A stretch of DNA of 64,000 bases. Origin: Cinclus cinclus (taxonomy: Eukaryota; Chordata; Aves; Passeriformes; Cinclidae). The notes below the pieces were generated by a model, which made no database searches, was not told where the DNA came from, and was given only the letters and a program-made list of their open reading frames with translations. The translations under genes were made by a program, and so were the position numbers. Position 1 is the stretch's first letter. Every line of letters begins with the position of its first letter. Location of the stretch: the NCBI RefSeq assembly GCF_963662255.1, contig NC_085047.1, positions 110,357,872 to 110,421,871 on the forward strand, written 5' to 3'. Of the stretch, positions 13,101 through 28,100 are shown piece after piece.

Positions 13101-16100
13101 CTTAATGAAAGGATCAATAGTATCATCAGACTATTTCTTTATAGTGAGCTCCTGACACACATTGGTGAAACTGTGGAGTGTTACCAGAAATACCACAAGC
13201 TTTGTAAGGTTGCAGCCGGTGGTATAAGGTGTTGAATTTTCAGTTTCATTGTATCACTCATATGGAAAAGTATTTCATACTGTCAGTAGAAGAAACTACC
13301 ATTGAACTCTTTTCTCTTATATGCCTGTAAAACCTGTGATAAACATGATAATCTTACTTAGAATGGTGCAACTGTTCATGGATAGAATAGCATAAACATA
13401 AGTGTAAACAGAGGACTGCTTTGTAAATGAAGACGGTGAATCTGAACTAAGCTGCTAAAAAGTTCCTCTTCTGAATTAATGTGGAAACAAATCAGTGTTT
13501 GCAGTGCAGAGAAAGTTTAGCAATTACCAGACAGAACTCTGAATATCTTTCCGCAGCTATTGTTCTCAAATCTCCTATGGTCAGTCAGAGAACAATGTGA
13601 GCAAAAATATGCATGTGAGAAAATATTTTTGGTGCACCATAAAAAACAAAGAAGATGACCAAGTTCAGATCTCACAAATAGGATCTTTCTAGAAAAGATC
13701 AGATGGATTGTTTGTTTTTTAGAGTTTGCCTGGGACTTCTGTTTCCTCTAAATTGAGAAACATAATGCAAAATGTTTAATACTAAATGCTAGAGCAGTTT
13801 CTCTCCTGCAAGGTAATTGATTTTATAGTGTTGTCCTCTGAATGCAAGACTGGCTTAGTTACGAGAAGACAGCCAAACAGTCCTAAATAATCCTGGAACC
13901 CAGAAGTCTTCTACTGATTTCTGCAAAGTGCTTGGTGGCCACATGTATGTGGCCCTAAATACATTAAAATTGTTTGTGCTGGTGTAAAGCAATGGCACTT
14001 ATACCCACTGAAGAGACTTTCTATTAACTGAACAGAAACCTGTGTCCTGGAGCCCTCAGTAGGGCAAGATTCAGGTTGCCAGCCTTAAGGGAGATACTTG
14101 ACCTCCAGGTGTTCCTTCTGCTGAGTGTGAGTTCATCGTGCAGCTCATGTTTTGTGTGCCAGCTCTGTGCTGTCATCATGTGTCTAAAACAGCATGAGAT
14201 ACCTGTGCTCAGGCAGCTGCATCCCTCTCATGATTCCTTGAGAGCTCTTAGATGGTTGCAGCTTCACAGAAATGTAGTACTTGTGTTCAAACACTGCATA
14301 CTCCTCAGAAACAGAACAGCGTGAGGCCTGTCACATTGGTCACATTTCTCACTGTAGGAAAATATCACCTTTATCTATTTCACTCTGCCTTCACGTGCAC
14401 AGAACTGAGGAATATATATGTGATGTGTCCCAAGCAGTTGAAGGATTGTATTTCAAAATAACTTTATGTGAGATGTTCTACAAAAACAGCTCAGCATCAG
14501 ACCCCATAAAATGTCAATTATTGTTAAGAACAAAACAGACCAGCCCCACCCCACAGTCTGCTGCAACTCAGAGCAGAGTAGAACTTGCAAGGATTGGAGA
14601 AGGGTGACAAGGGAGATAAAAGCTCTGCAGTGAGTTCCATCTGAGGAACAGCTGAATAGCTGGGGGCACTTCATACTGAAGGAGAGATGAGTGGTGCGAG
14701 GAGAATACTACAGAGACCCTTCAGATCAGAAGTAGCAAAGGGAGAACAAACGCAGAGCTGTGTTTCTTTGTATAAGACCTTGTTGAGCATAACATTTAAC
14801 CAGTGCAACCTTCAGTTTGGAAATGGTTTGAGGGGTTCTTTCATGAACTTGTCCAGTGAGGGCTATGAAATACTGCTCTTGGTAGTCTTCTTGAACCACA
14901 GATTGTTAGAAGCTGATAGAATCTTCTGGAGAAGTGTCACTGCATGATTCCTTCTTCTTGTGCACTTTGCTTGTGCATGGTAGCAGAGATGGGTGCTCAG
15001 CCAGTTGCATCTTTGCTGTGACCTCAAGGTCATCCTTATGTGGCTTTGAAACCACAGTAAACCACACATGAAAAAGCTCTGAAGGGATCAGGATTCTTTG
15101 CTGTTCTTTCCACCCTGACTCCATGGGCACAAAACGAAGACAGCCACACAAAACAGCCACTGCAGAACTCACTGCAAAACTCACTTTTTCATATGTTGAG
15201 ATACTTTCATAAAATCATTCATTCAGCATTTATTTATAGTCTCCTCCCACACAAAAGGAGTTGTTCCTAACAGTTTTTACAAGGCATAGTGCTCAGACAA
15301 TTAATTCTACAAGTCAAAAGAAAATAATTTGCCTTAATTATTTTTTTTTACTGACTCTTATCCATTCCTACATTGGTCTAGTGATTAGGTTAGGTTCTGA
15401 GGTTGAAATTTCCTTTAATTATAGCCACTTGAATTTTCAGGAGGGTCATCATCTCTCACATCTTACTAATGGTAAATTTTGATTACTTCAAAGATACTCA
15501 GCAAACTGCTGCAGTGTCACATAAAAGCAGTTTTACTGGAGTAGTTCTGGTTTGTCTTACCAGGTACAACTGGTGCTTGATTAGGAAAAAAAATTATTTA
15601 GGATTACAAATTGCTGTGTTATGCAGTATTTGCTGTCAGTTGCAAAGGCGTAGTGGTTAGTTGTTTCTTAAGTTTCTTTCACCTTTAAATATTTGATTTG
15701 TGGAACAGGTTTTGTAATATAATTCATGCATCTGAAATTTCACTGCAAGGAGAAATAGTATGATGGGTAGTGAATAATTAAACTATTCCTGTTTCTTACA
15801 TTATGTTCAGTTTTAGAAAATGGCATTAAGCAGATAAATACAAGTTTAATTAATGTCCTGTTTGGATAGGGAGATTGAGTTTAATGTTTCTGTTAAATTA
15901 TTTCCAGAACTGTTCGTCAGATGGCACAGGAGCAATTCTTTTTAATGGCTACCAGGTGTTGCATGGGACAGAGACCTCTCCTTTTCTTCATTACCCTGCT
16001 GTTTACTGTTCTAGGGGTAAGTTTTCAGAGATGAAGCATTCAGTATGGGGGTGTCTGTAAAGAAGTAATAGATAAAAATAAATAAAAAATAAAATTTTGC

Positions 16101-19100
16101 ATAATTTTTTTGCTAAAAAAACCTACAAGAAAAGATAGATTGTCATTAATAAGAGTCTCTAAAATACAGATTGCTTCTGACCTACATGCAAGCAGCACAG
16201 GTTGAGCTAGATCAGGGGAAAAGGGACTCTTGCATTTTCTGATAAGAACATGAACAGCATACCTTAATGTCTGCATTTGATCTTTGGTAATTGCTAACCT
16301 TTAAGTAAAAATCATTAGCAGGTTAGAATGATACCTACAGTGCCTTAGTGCCTTCTCCTATTGGTCTTGGCTCTCTTGAACATTTGATCAAAAGTTTTGA
16401 TATGTTTTCAGGTATAGAAATTGCTACCAAAATAGTTGAGAAGTCATTCATTAGCAATTAAATACAATTTTAAACTTCCAAACAGTTAAAATTAGCTTAC
16501 ACTTTTTTTCTTTTATGTTTACTATGAGATTTAGGGGAAATATGTTGGTGTTGCACTGTAAGTAGAAGTGTGTATAAATTTTCATTTGCTTTTGGTTTAC
16601 ACAGAGCACTGCAAGAGAGAGAGCTAAGCATTCTGGAGATTACTTCACCCTCTTAAGACATCTTCTTAACTATGCTTACAACAGTAATATTAATGTTCCC
16701 AATGCTGAAGTTCTTCTCAATAATGAAATTGACTGGCTTAAGAGAATCAGGGTAAGTTTCAGGATCCGTTTATTCCTGTTAATTAGGTTTTTTTCTGCTT
16801 TGTTGTAAACTGCAGTTCTGAGCTTCATGTTTGCTATTTGGAGCATCCTAACTTTCTCTTAAATGGCAGGATGAAGTAAAAAGAACAGGAGAAACAGGTG
16901 TTGAAGAAACAATCTTAGAGGGTCACCTTGGAGTAACAAAAGAGTTGTTAGCGTTCCAGACACCTGAGAAGAAATACCATATTGGTTGTGAAAAAGGAGG
17001 TGCTAATCTCATTAAAGTAAGTTCAAGTTTTTTGATCTCTGGAGGGTATTTTTTAATTTGTGAGGTTTTAGGGGTCTTTTGGGAAGGGGGGTGGATTTTT
17101 GCAGGTTTTCTTGTTTGTTTTACCTAAAAATAAGTGAAAATAAGCTTTACATCTTGTGGGCTGTATCCATAAAAACACTTTCGATTGGAGTTTAATGAAT
17201 TTTTTAAAAATAATTTTTAAAATTGCATGTTTCATTCACAAAGTGCATTTAACATTTTCATTCTTACTGTATTTCAGTGCTTGACAAACATCACATAAAG
17301 ATAGTGAAATAGATACAGGGTAGTGCTGTACAGGACTGCTTTCCTTCATTCCCCTTGTAATGTCTTTCCTGCACGTATTCTTAATTAGAGTTATTAATTC
17401 TTAGGGTGGGTTGAACAAATGCATCGTGTCTGAGCATCTCTTTAATAACACGTTTTCTTTGTACCTCTGATATTACAGAGCAGGAGTATTGGTTTTTCAG
17501 TACTAATTGATAAAGAGCTTTGTAGATAATGCTGGTTTTACCAATCAAGGACAGTACAGATTTATTTTTAACTTTCAGTGGTGAGGTGGGTTTGCAGGGA
17601 ATCACTTTACAATGGGGTTCTTCTGTTCTAAATTTAAAAGCTCATTACAGTACTGGTCTCAATTTTTACTCTTGTTTGTTTTTTAAGTACCCCTCTGGTT
17701 CTCAGACATTCATTTATGTAATAACCCTTACTCTCTTACAAAATAATTTCCATGGTAACAGGTGATTTATTGTCTCTTTTTCAGGAGTTGATAGATGATT
17801 TCATCTTTCCAGCATCCAATGTTTATCTACAATACATGAGAAATGGAGAATTGCCTGCTGAGCAGGCCATACCAGTCTGTAGTTCACCAGCTACTATTAA
17901 TGCTGGCTTTGAGCTCCTCGTTGCACTAGCAGTTGGATGTGTGCGGAATCTCAAGCAGATAGTAGACACGTTGACTGAAATGTATTACATAGGTACAGCA
18001 ATCACTAGTATGTAATACTTTTAATTATCTATTTTCTACTCTTTAATATATATATATCATGTATAGGTTTTGTTTATATTATCCACTGAACCAAATGCTG
18101 AGTTTTTTAGTTTGTGATTTGTTTGTGGCTGCTTCTAATGTTGCAAAATCAGTTTGCCAGCATAGCCTTTATTTTTCTTTATGCAGTAAATGTACTGACT
18201 TGCATTCCATGGTCACATCCAAATTCCAACCCCAGTCACTTGCATAGCCTTGACCCTTCCTTTCCCAATCTCTGACTACTCCCCTTTGTCCATACCAGCT
18301 CCCAGGAACCTCATTCTTCATGTGTCTTCCACTTCTGTCTCATCTCTCTTGCTAACCAATCCCAGAGCCTCACCAAGTATATTCAGCTTAGTTTTAGAGC
18401 TAGTCTCTTGGTTGCTCACCTGATTTGTCATCATTGTCCACACACAGACACAGGGCCTCTGTCCTTCTCCTTTTAGTTTTGAACTCATTCTCTGCTTGTT
18501 GTCGTCCTTTTAGAGGCTCCATTTTGGCCTTGTCTCAACACAGCTCTGCACTGAAAGAACTTTCTGCCTCTCACTGGAGAAGGATTCTAGTGATTGCAGT
18601 CTGTTCAAAAACTTGCAAATGTTACTGCTTCAAAAGCCAATAGTTTAGTGAAACTTGGGCTAATTTTCACAACGATGGCAAAAGGCTTGTTTTTAGCACA
18701 GATTATTGTTGTCATAATAAAGTATTTCATAGCATATTTTCTCCAGCCCTAAAGGAACACTGGAACAATTCTATTATTAACCATTCTAATATTAACAGGA
18801 AAAGGGAAAAAAACAAATCAACATTAACCAAACAAAATCCAAACACCATCAAACTAAGAAAATCCAAGCTCATATGGTGAGAAAGGCTGGGAGAGTTAGG
18901 GTTGTTCAGCCTGGAGGAGGGAAGACTCCAGGGGTACCTTATTGTGACCTTCATTACTTAAATGTGGCTTATAAGAAAGAAGAAAAGTTTTCTACCAGGG
19001 CCTCTAGTTACAGGACAAGAGACAATGATTTTAAACGGAGCGTAGATTCAGATTGAACACAAGGAAGAAATTCTTCACTATGAGAATGCTGAGACACTGG

Positions 19101-22100
19101 AGCAGGTTGCCCAGTTGTGGGTGCCTCATCCCAGGAAGTGTTCCAGGACAGGTCAGATGGGGCCCTGAGCAGTCTGGTCTAATGGAAGATATCCTGGCCC
19201 ATGGCAGGCAGTTGGACTAGGTGATTTTTAAGGGTCCTTCCAACCCAAACTGTTGTGTGATTTAACAGAATGTTTAAACTCACAGAGTTTAGCAAAACCA
19301 TGAGCAACTAAAAATAGTATATAAAAGGGGAAATTGTCCACTACCTCTCAGAGTAGTTTTGCCACCATCATTGCTTGAATCGTGCTATCAGTGAGTCACT
19401 TGAGGTTTTGCAGTCTCTTCCTGTTGAGTTCCATCTCAGATGTATAAATTAAAGCTTTATGGTTTTCCCCTCTGGCTCATCCTTCTTTCTTCACACTTTT
19501 CTATTGGGAAGTTGTGTATTTCTTATCACCTCACAATTAAGGGGGGTTTCATGGCATTCCATTCCATTCAAGTGTTTGATAAGCTCAACAGAACACCAGA
19601 TCCCTGTGGTATGTCAGAGAGAAGAAAGAACACATGTATGAACTGTGCGTGCTCTGAGATTCATATACCAAATCTACTTGTGAATAAATATGCATGCTCT
19701 CTTATATCAGAATTTTTTTTGTTAAAACTATGGAACAACAGGTTAGCTTAGGTGATCCTGGTCTTGAAGAGATGTAAGGGACCTGAGAGAGGAGAGTCAA
19801 GAGGAAAAAATGTGTATCAAGTTTTATAGATAGCATTTACTAAAACTGTTTCCCATCCTGGCAAGAGAAAGTGAGGCTTAAGTGAAATACTATAATTTTT
19901 TGAAGGATTGTACATTTCTGAGAGTATTATAATTTTTGATGGGCTTATAAATTGGTTATATATTCTATATTCATTCAGCTGAATTCTTCAGCTAAGAAAC
20001 TTGCTGGTATTGAGGAAAGACTTCTGTTTCATATATAAATAGACTAAATTTTTGCCTGACCACCTCTTTAGTTATGCAGTAGAAGAAAATGTTGCAGTGT
20101 TAAGATTACAGATAGAACTGTCCTTCATAGAAGTTGTGTTAATTTTAGCTATTAAGTTTTCTGATGGAACATTGTTTTGTATTAAATTGCAGTATGATAC
20201 AGACTAATAATAATTTTATGTAACTGCCCTTTGTACTGCATTGATGTCCTCTTTATTTTATAACAAAACAGTTCCCTGACCCCATTTTGCTGTTTTCTCT
20301 TAGCTTGTGAGGCACTCACAGAATGGGAATATCTGCCACCTGTTGGGCCTCGACCGCCAAAGGGATTTGTGGGACTGAAGAATGCTGGTGCCACTTGTTA
20401 CATGAATTCTGTCATTCAGCAGCTGTACATGATTCCAGCCATCAGGAATGGGATTCTTGCAATTGAAGGCACAGGCAGTGATGTAGATGATGACATGTCT
20501 GGGGATGAAAAGCAGGACAACGAGGTAAATTTAATTGTATAAAATTACCTAATCTTTAAATTGTAATTGATTTTTTAATGAAAAGTTTATGATAAATTTC
20601 AGTTGCTAATCAATCACTGATTTCCACTGATATCCCTGGGGGAAGTAGGATAATATTTCATACTTGAATGGGTTCACTGCCAGAGGGGTGCTTCAGACGA
20701 TCCAGATGGCAGTTTGCAGAATTCCTCCTCAGGCATTTCTACTGGAAAGCATTGCACCTTATTTCTGCCACCACAACTCTATTAATGCAAACAAAGACAG
20801 TATTTGGGTTTTCAGCTGAGTATGAAACACCTTGGATTGTCAAATTAAACAAGGCGTAAAACTAACTACGAGAGATGGCTACATATGAAAGTGAATTGCA
20901 CAAATTTTCTGCTTTTCAGAGCAATGTTGACCCACGAGATGATGTGTTTGGTTATCCACATCAGTACGAAGATAAACCAGCACTGAGCAAAACTGAAGAT
21001 AGGAAAGAGTACAATATTGGAGTTTTGAGGCATCTCCAAGTAATTTTTGGCCATTTAGCAGCTTCCAGGCTACAGTACTATGTACCAAGAGGGTTTTGGA
21101 AACAGTTTAGGTAAGTAGAAAATTGAGTATTGATGTTTGTTCGCTGGATCCCTGAAGTGAAAAAAAAAAAACCTAATAGTAGAATGACAATAATGTAAAG
21201 TGTAAATTGACAGAAGTTGTGCAGCTTTATCTGCCTTTTCACCATCCTGTAGATGTATTTTAATAAAGTAAATTTTAGTAAAGCAAGGTGGTTCTTTTGA
21301 ATTTTAGCAGATTTTGATAGCGAGACTTTGAATTTAGTATGAAGTTATATACAAGAGCTTTTTTTTTTTACTTACCAGAAAGTGTAGGGACAGAACAACA
21401 GGTCATATAGTGCATCAAAAACCAGTAGTTTGGCTCTTTAATGAGGAGGGGTTAGAAGCTTGAGTAATATTTTTTTTCCAAAAGAAATTGTAGGCGAACA
21501 AAACAAAAAATATTTATAAAATGTGCTTTCATTTTCAGACTCTGGGGTGAACCTGTAAATCTACGTGAACAGCACGATGCTTTAGAATTTTTTAATTCTT
21601 TGGTGGACAGTTTAGATGAAGCTTTAAAAGCCTTGGGCCATCCAGCAATGTTAAGTAAAGTTTTAGGAGGGTCCTTTGCTGATCAGAAGATTTGTCAAGG
21701 ATGCCCACATCGGTAAGTGTTGAAGATTTTGATGGTTTTTTTAATAGAAAAACAACCCATGCTTCTGTCTTTATAAAAGTAATTAGAGTCAGGAGTGAGC
21801 TTTTTGTGTGGGTTTTTAAGCTAATAGATTTTGCTGCCTTATTTTTTTCTACAGCTGAATGCTCATTTGTCTACAAGGGAAGTACTTAATCATTATGGCT
21901 TCTATTTCACAGATTATATGTGAAGCATTGTGTATTGATCAAGACAGGAAAAGATTATGCTTTTTCATGTTAAAGTGAAAACAATTATAGGAACCAAATG
22001 TAATGTAGAAAATTTTAATGCCTGGCCAACAACTGCTGCTGTCTTTGGTTTTCCATAATGTGTATTTGGAGCTGAGCCGAGTAGGAATCTTCAGTTCCAA

Positions 22101-25100
22101 TGAGTAAAACTGATCATGCTCACCATGTACGCTGTAATTAAGGACAGTGGGGTAGAAAGATTATCTTTTTCTTAAGGCTCCTGCTGTATTTGTGGTTAAC
22201 TTTAGATGTGAATAGTGAAATTCAGCTTTGTAGAAGGTATGTAAGAAACCAGCCCATGCCAAATCAGACTGCAAGTCTGTAGCCCACAGTTTTGATGATG
22301 GTTATTAATGAAGAACTCAGTATTGTGAAGTTGTAATTCCCCAATTCTTAATCTACCTCTCTTTTTGCAATGAATGTTTAAAATTGTATGCAAAATTCAG
22401 GATGGCCTAATGATGAACTTACTCTTTTTAGCATTTGAGACTTTTTTTTAATTATTGTGTTTGTCACTATCAGTTGACCTTCTTACTGTTCAGATCTTGT
22501 GGGATTCTTTAACAGTACACATCTTTGTACATTGCCATTGCAAATTCTCTTTATTTTGAAAGCTGACCATTTCCTTTAACCTTCAGTTAACAATTAAAAT
22601 ACTGGAGAAAATGATACAAATGGATTTTATTGTGGTAATCTTTCAACTTCAGTTAACCTAATGTATGAATAAGAAGAATTTGTGAAGTGAACATCTTAGG
22701 TTTCATGGGTTACAATGAGTGACTAGAAGTGAGTTGAAATACAACAATTTTACTGATTTTACTTTATATGCAATGGGTGATTAAATGGCAGATCCAGACC
22801 AGCAGCAGTGTGATTTACCATTCATTCCTGATATTATGTACTATTGTGAAGTATTTTCTGTGCTTTCGGAACTCTACTGGATTTGCACAATATTACTTAT
22901 TAATAAAAATGTTCTATCCTGATGGTAGTTTAGGGAGGAGAAAACTGTTAGTAACTGAACTGTGGATTTGTGTATGGAAATTAACAGTGTTTCTGATTTT
23001 TTTTTACAAGTTATTTATTGGATTAATTAATATTGCTGATGGTTGAAGTGTTTCTAAATATTTATTTATTCAGCCTTTGAATGCTTAATTGCTTATCAGG
23101 TAAACAAGCCTTTCAGTGTTACACTGGAATAGATGCAGCTTTTAAAACTTATTCATCACTTCTTTATCTTTAAAAACAAAAAGTTGCTTCCAGGATGTAT
23201 CAGCTGATTGTCTCTCAAGCATTGCTGGTTCATTGCTAGAGATTTATTTGTAGATTGTATTTAGAACACAGTGTCAAAGCCAGTCATAAACATTTGAAGA
23301 GGTTTTATGAAGGTGGTGATTCAGGGTCTTTTAGATAGAAAATAAAAAGGCTTTTTATTTGTCTTTTTTTTTTCTGAATTGGCATCTGTTTTGAACCATT
23401 GTCTTAGGTGTGATACAGTATTTGTGTTTATCAGTCTAATTCCTGATCATAAAAATACTGTGTGCAGATACTGTGATGTAACTGTAGGAAAACTGCAGTA
23501 AAAGAGTTTACTGATTACACACTGTAGCACATGTAAAACATAAAAAGTTGAACGCATTCCTATCTTTCTCATACATTTACCTGTTCCTTGCTAGGTACGA
23601 GTGTGAGGAATCCTTCACAACTCTGAATGTAGATATAAGGAATCACCAAAACCTTCTTGATTCTTTGGAACAGTACGTCAAAGGAGATTTATTGGAAGGT
23701 GCAAATGCATATCATTGTGAAAAATGCAACAAAAAGGTAGTGGTTCCTTATATATTAGATATGTGTACAACTGTGATGTTACAGCTGTACAAGTTCAGTC
23801 TTAGTTCATGTTTGGGGAGAAAAGTCATCCTTTCATTACTCAGTTTGGGATTTGATGAGAGGATATGAATGGAAATTTGAGAGCTGGTAACTGTTGATGT
23901 TTTTTAGGTGGATACAGTGAAACGCTTGTTGATTAAGAAGTTGCCTCCAGTTCTTGCAATCCAGTTGAAAAGATTTGATTATGACTGGGAAAGGGAATGT
24001 GCAATCAAATTCAATGATTACTTTGAATTTCCACGAGAACTGGACATGGAGCCTTATACAGTGGCAGGTGTAGCAAAATTGGAAGGTGATGATGTGAATC
24101 CTGAAAATCAGATAATACAAAATGAGCAGTCGGAAAATGAACACTCTGGGAGCACAAAATACAGACTTGTGGGTGTACTTGTGCACAGCGGCCAGGCCAG
24201 CGGCGGACATTACTACTCTTACATTATCCAGAGGAATGGTGGAGATGGTGAGAAGAACCGGTGGTACAAATTTGATGATGGAGATGTGACAGAGTGTAAA
24301 ATGGATGACGATGAAGAGATGAAAAATCAGTGTTTTGGGGGAGAGTACATGGGCGAAGTGTTTGATCACATGATGAAGCGAATGTCCTACAGGCGCCAGA
24401 AGAGGTGGTGGAATGCTTACATTCTTTTTTATGAACGCATGGACACGATAGACAAGGACAACGAACTAATAAAATATATTTCAGAAATTGCTATCACCAC
24501 TAAACCCCACCAGATTAAAATGCCCTCAGCCATCGAGCGAAGCGTGCGGAAGCAGAATGTGCAGTTCATGCACAATCGGATGCAGTACAGCCTGGAATAT
24601 TTCCAGTTCATAAAGAAGTTGCTTACTTGTAATAGTGTCTACCTAAACCCTCCTCCAGGTTAGTATGGTAGTGTGATAATTATGGATTCATTTCTTGCAA
24701 GAAGAGTTTTGTTTTGTGTGGCCAAGGATTTATCTAGCCGGTGAAAATTTGGTGTGTCCTGATTTAAATACTCTTGTCCTTCTGGACTTCTGCAGTTAAA
24801 CACCTGTTGTTGAGTTGTTCATCTTTGATGACTTGTCAGAATATTTAGCAAAAAATAGTTTGATAAACTATCAGCTATTACTCAGTTGCTGTACTAAATC
24901 AAGTACTCAAGTTTGAGGGCTCTTTTGTTGAAAACAGTTCTCAAAGGTGGGATGTTGAATTTGTAAAAGATACATGTTAACCTCCAGGTACCGGCATTAA
25001 AGCTTGTGTTTTCAAATGATACAATATAGAAGCTAGACACTTGTTTTGATCAAGTTTCTTCTAAAATTGGAACACCATGCCAGACAATTTCAGTAATCTG

Positions 25101-28100
25101 AAATCAGTTAAATTATTAAAAAATGCTTTTACTTTGTCTACATGTGAGTATTCTGATTTTTCTTTAGGACAAGATCATCTGTTGCCTGAAGCAGAAGAAA
25201 TAACTATGATTAGTATTCAGCTTGCTGCTAGATTTCTCTTCACCACAGGATTTCATACAAAGAAAATAGTCCGTGGCCCTGCTAGTGATTGGTATTTTGT
25301 CTTTTAACAACAATTACAATTTTGGAAGTTTGATGTCTGTTAAAAGGTCCCATTTAGTTACATGGTGCAGGTGCACATGAAAAGGGGGAAAAATTTGAAT
25401 AGAAAATACTGGGAAGAATTTAAGCCTTAAAATGTCCTACTGATCTGAACAGCTTCAGATTTCATTTTGAAACAGAGCTTAACTCTGTCTTTTTGTCTGT
25501 CTTTTAAGAAGAATAAAAGAATGGAAACTGTCACTAGCACAGAACTAACAGGTTATGTTTTCTGACAAATTCAGAATGGTTTTTGCATTGTTTTTGTAGT
25601 TTTAAACAAAGCTCTTTACAAGCCATTGTTGCAGATTATATTGGAATTCTGTTTATGAAACATATATAGTCTCAGACACTGTTGGCAGAGTACTTCATAT
25701 ACATTGCTATGGGGCCTGTAGTTCAAATCCACACTGTGACAAACAGTCCCATCTAACTCAGCTGGGTTATTCTCTGGTGGGGAGAGGAGTATGGGTTGCT
25801 ACTGGTCAAATTGGAGAGAAAATCTGGTATTCGTGGCCAGTAGTTCACCAGGTACTAGTAAGTAGTCATATAATAATGGCAAATTCATACCCCCTGTAGT
25901 AACTTCCAGAGTAGCTTAAGTTACTCCTTTTAATTTAAGAGGTCTAGAAGAATTCAAATATTCCTGGTGTAAGGACAGAATAATGCAAGGCCCTCTCTGA
26001 AACAGATATTTTAGTCTTTGGGTATTGGTTTTTCATTTTGTGGGTTTTTTAAAGATCTCTAAATGAGACTATAAATTCATGTTAGATTACATATTTAGTT
26101 GTGTGTTGTATTCAGAGCTTATGAAGTCCACCTGTGTTCTCTGCTGCTCACCCTCCACCCCAGTTCCAGTACAGAGAGAATGGTAGCTGCCAAAATAGGA
26201 CCTGCTTTGAGTAGTTAGGGGGTGTAATGCTGTCTTCATTCTTACAGGTGACAGAAGTAAGATGCTACAGTTAAGTGTTAGGTTTTTAATTGAAGGATAT
26301 CTTCCATTCCTGATTGCTCATAAGAGTATCACTGTAAGAACTACAAATTACCTCATTAGAATCATTTTGTGAATAAAAATGTTTGGGGATCACCTTTAAC
26401 ACGTTTCCGTCAAACTCTGCAAAAGAACGTGTCTGCCAAAAATTCACTAATGTCTGCATTTGGTCATAACTGTGTCATGTCCCGTTTCAGGTACGATGCC
26501 CTGTGCATCCTGCTCCGTCACAGCAAGAATGTACGCTTTTGGTTTGCACACAATGTCCTTTTCAATGTTTCAAACCGCTTCTCTGAGTATCTCCTGGAAT
26601 GCCCCAGTGCAGAAGTGAGGGGTGCATTTGCAAAACTTATAGTATTTATTGCACATTTTTCATTGCAAGATGGACCATGTCAATCACCTTTCGCCTCTCC
26701 TGGACCTTCCAGTCAGGTATTTAATTTTCTGATTAAAAGCTTTCGAAACTTTTTCTTACCTTCTTCATTGTAAGCATTTTATGGAAAGTAAACTCGGGAG
26801 CAGATGCATCAGTGTTGGCTGGAAAGCTGTGCAGCCCATTTTGCTCTAGGAGACAGGATGTAACTTAACCAGTTAGAGAGTTCCTGTCAGAGGGTTCAGT
26901 TTCCCTTCATTTGTAAATCTTTGTGAAGGCTTAGTGGGAGCTTTGAGCTGGGAGTGTGAAATCCACAAAAAAAAAAGCAGTGGCTGTTTTAGGGAAGTAA
27001 CGTCTAGGGAATTGAACCCTTGTATTTATTCAGAACTGTATAACAAACAAACCCCACAAACACTAACCTGAAAAACCTGCAGGAGTTCCCTAAGTTTTAA
27101 TCCCATGTATCTTGCAACAGTGAAATTGTCAAAAATTGTAACTTAGTGTAGGAGTAGACAGTGAATTGCCCGATTTTACACACCTAGAATTGACAAACGG
27201 CAAAAAAGTCTACATCTTCTTGAGATACTTGTGATAACAGTGTTTTTATTTGGACTCTATTAAAAAAGATAAACCTTTTTGAGCCTTTGCTTTGTCATGT
27301 TTTAGTGTCTCTTTTTGCTTACGTGGTCCCACTTACCTTTTCAGAATGATTTCACTACTATGTCCAGCAAAAGAATTTGTTGAGAATTAAGTTAAAGCTC
27401 CATAGGATTAGGAAGTGTTCTGTGCTGCGGGGTATTTGAGATACACCTTCAGAGGCGATTTGGTTGTCATAGTCTACAAAGTTAACAGTGGAATTGCATG
27501 TGTGTTTCTTGAGTATTTAGACCTATCTGCTATTGGGAAAAAAAAAAGCCTAGTTAAAAATTTCTTTAGCCGCATAATTTCTTCAACTGACACAGTAGTG
27601 AGTGATGGGAGTATTGCTCCCTGTCTGTGTCTTTTTCTCTGTGTGAGACACAGAAGACTGACCAGCTACTGGTACTTTGGAGTTTGTATAAATCCCCTAT
27701 CTTTTAACCAGTTCTGTTTCTGTCATAGTAAAAAGTAAAAGTTAAATAAAGCTATGATAGATTCAGCCACTAATAGTAGAACTTCTTTCTTTCTGTAGGC
27801 TTATGATAACTTAAGTTTAAGTGATCACTTACTGAGGGCAGTACTGAATCTTCTAAGAAGGGAAGTATCCGAACACGGGCGCCACTTGCAGCAGTATTTC
27901 AATCTGTTTGTGATGTATGCCAATCTAGGTAAGCAAATTGCTTTTACTGATGAATTGTAATAAACTGGGGCTTTATTGATGATCCAGTTACAGAGATAAC
28001 AGCAGGAGGATCTAGTTTTCCATCCTTAGATTATTATAGTTATATGTCATACATAAGTGCTCCCTAGCATCTGTGTTCTTTCTCTTTGGAGTTTGGGGCT

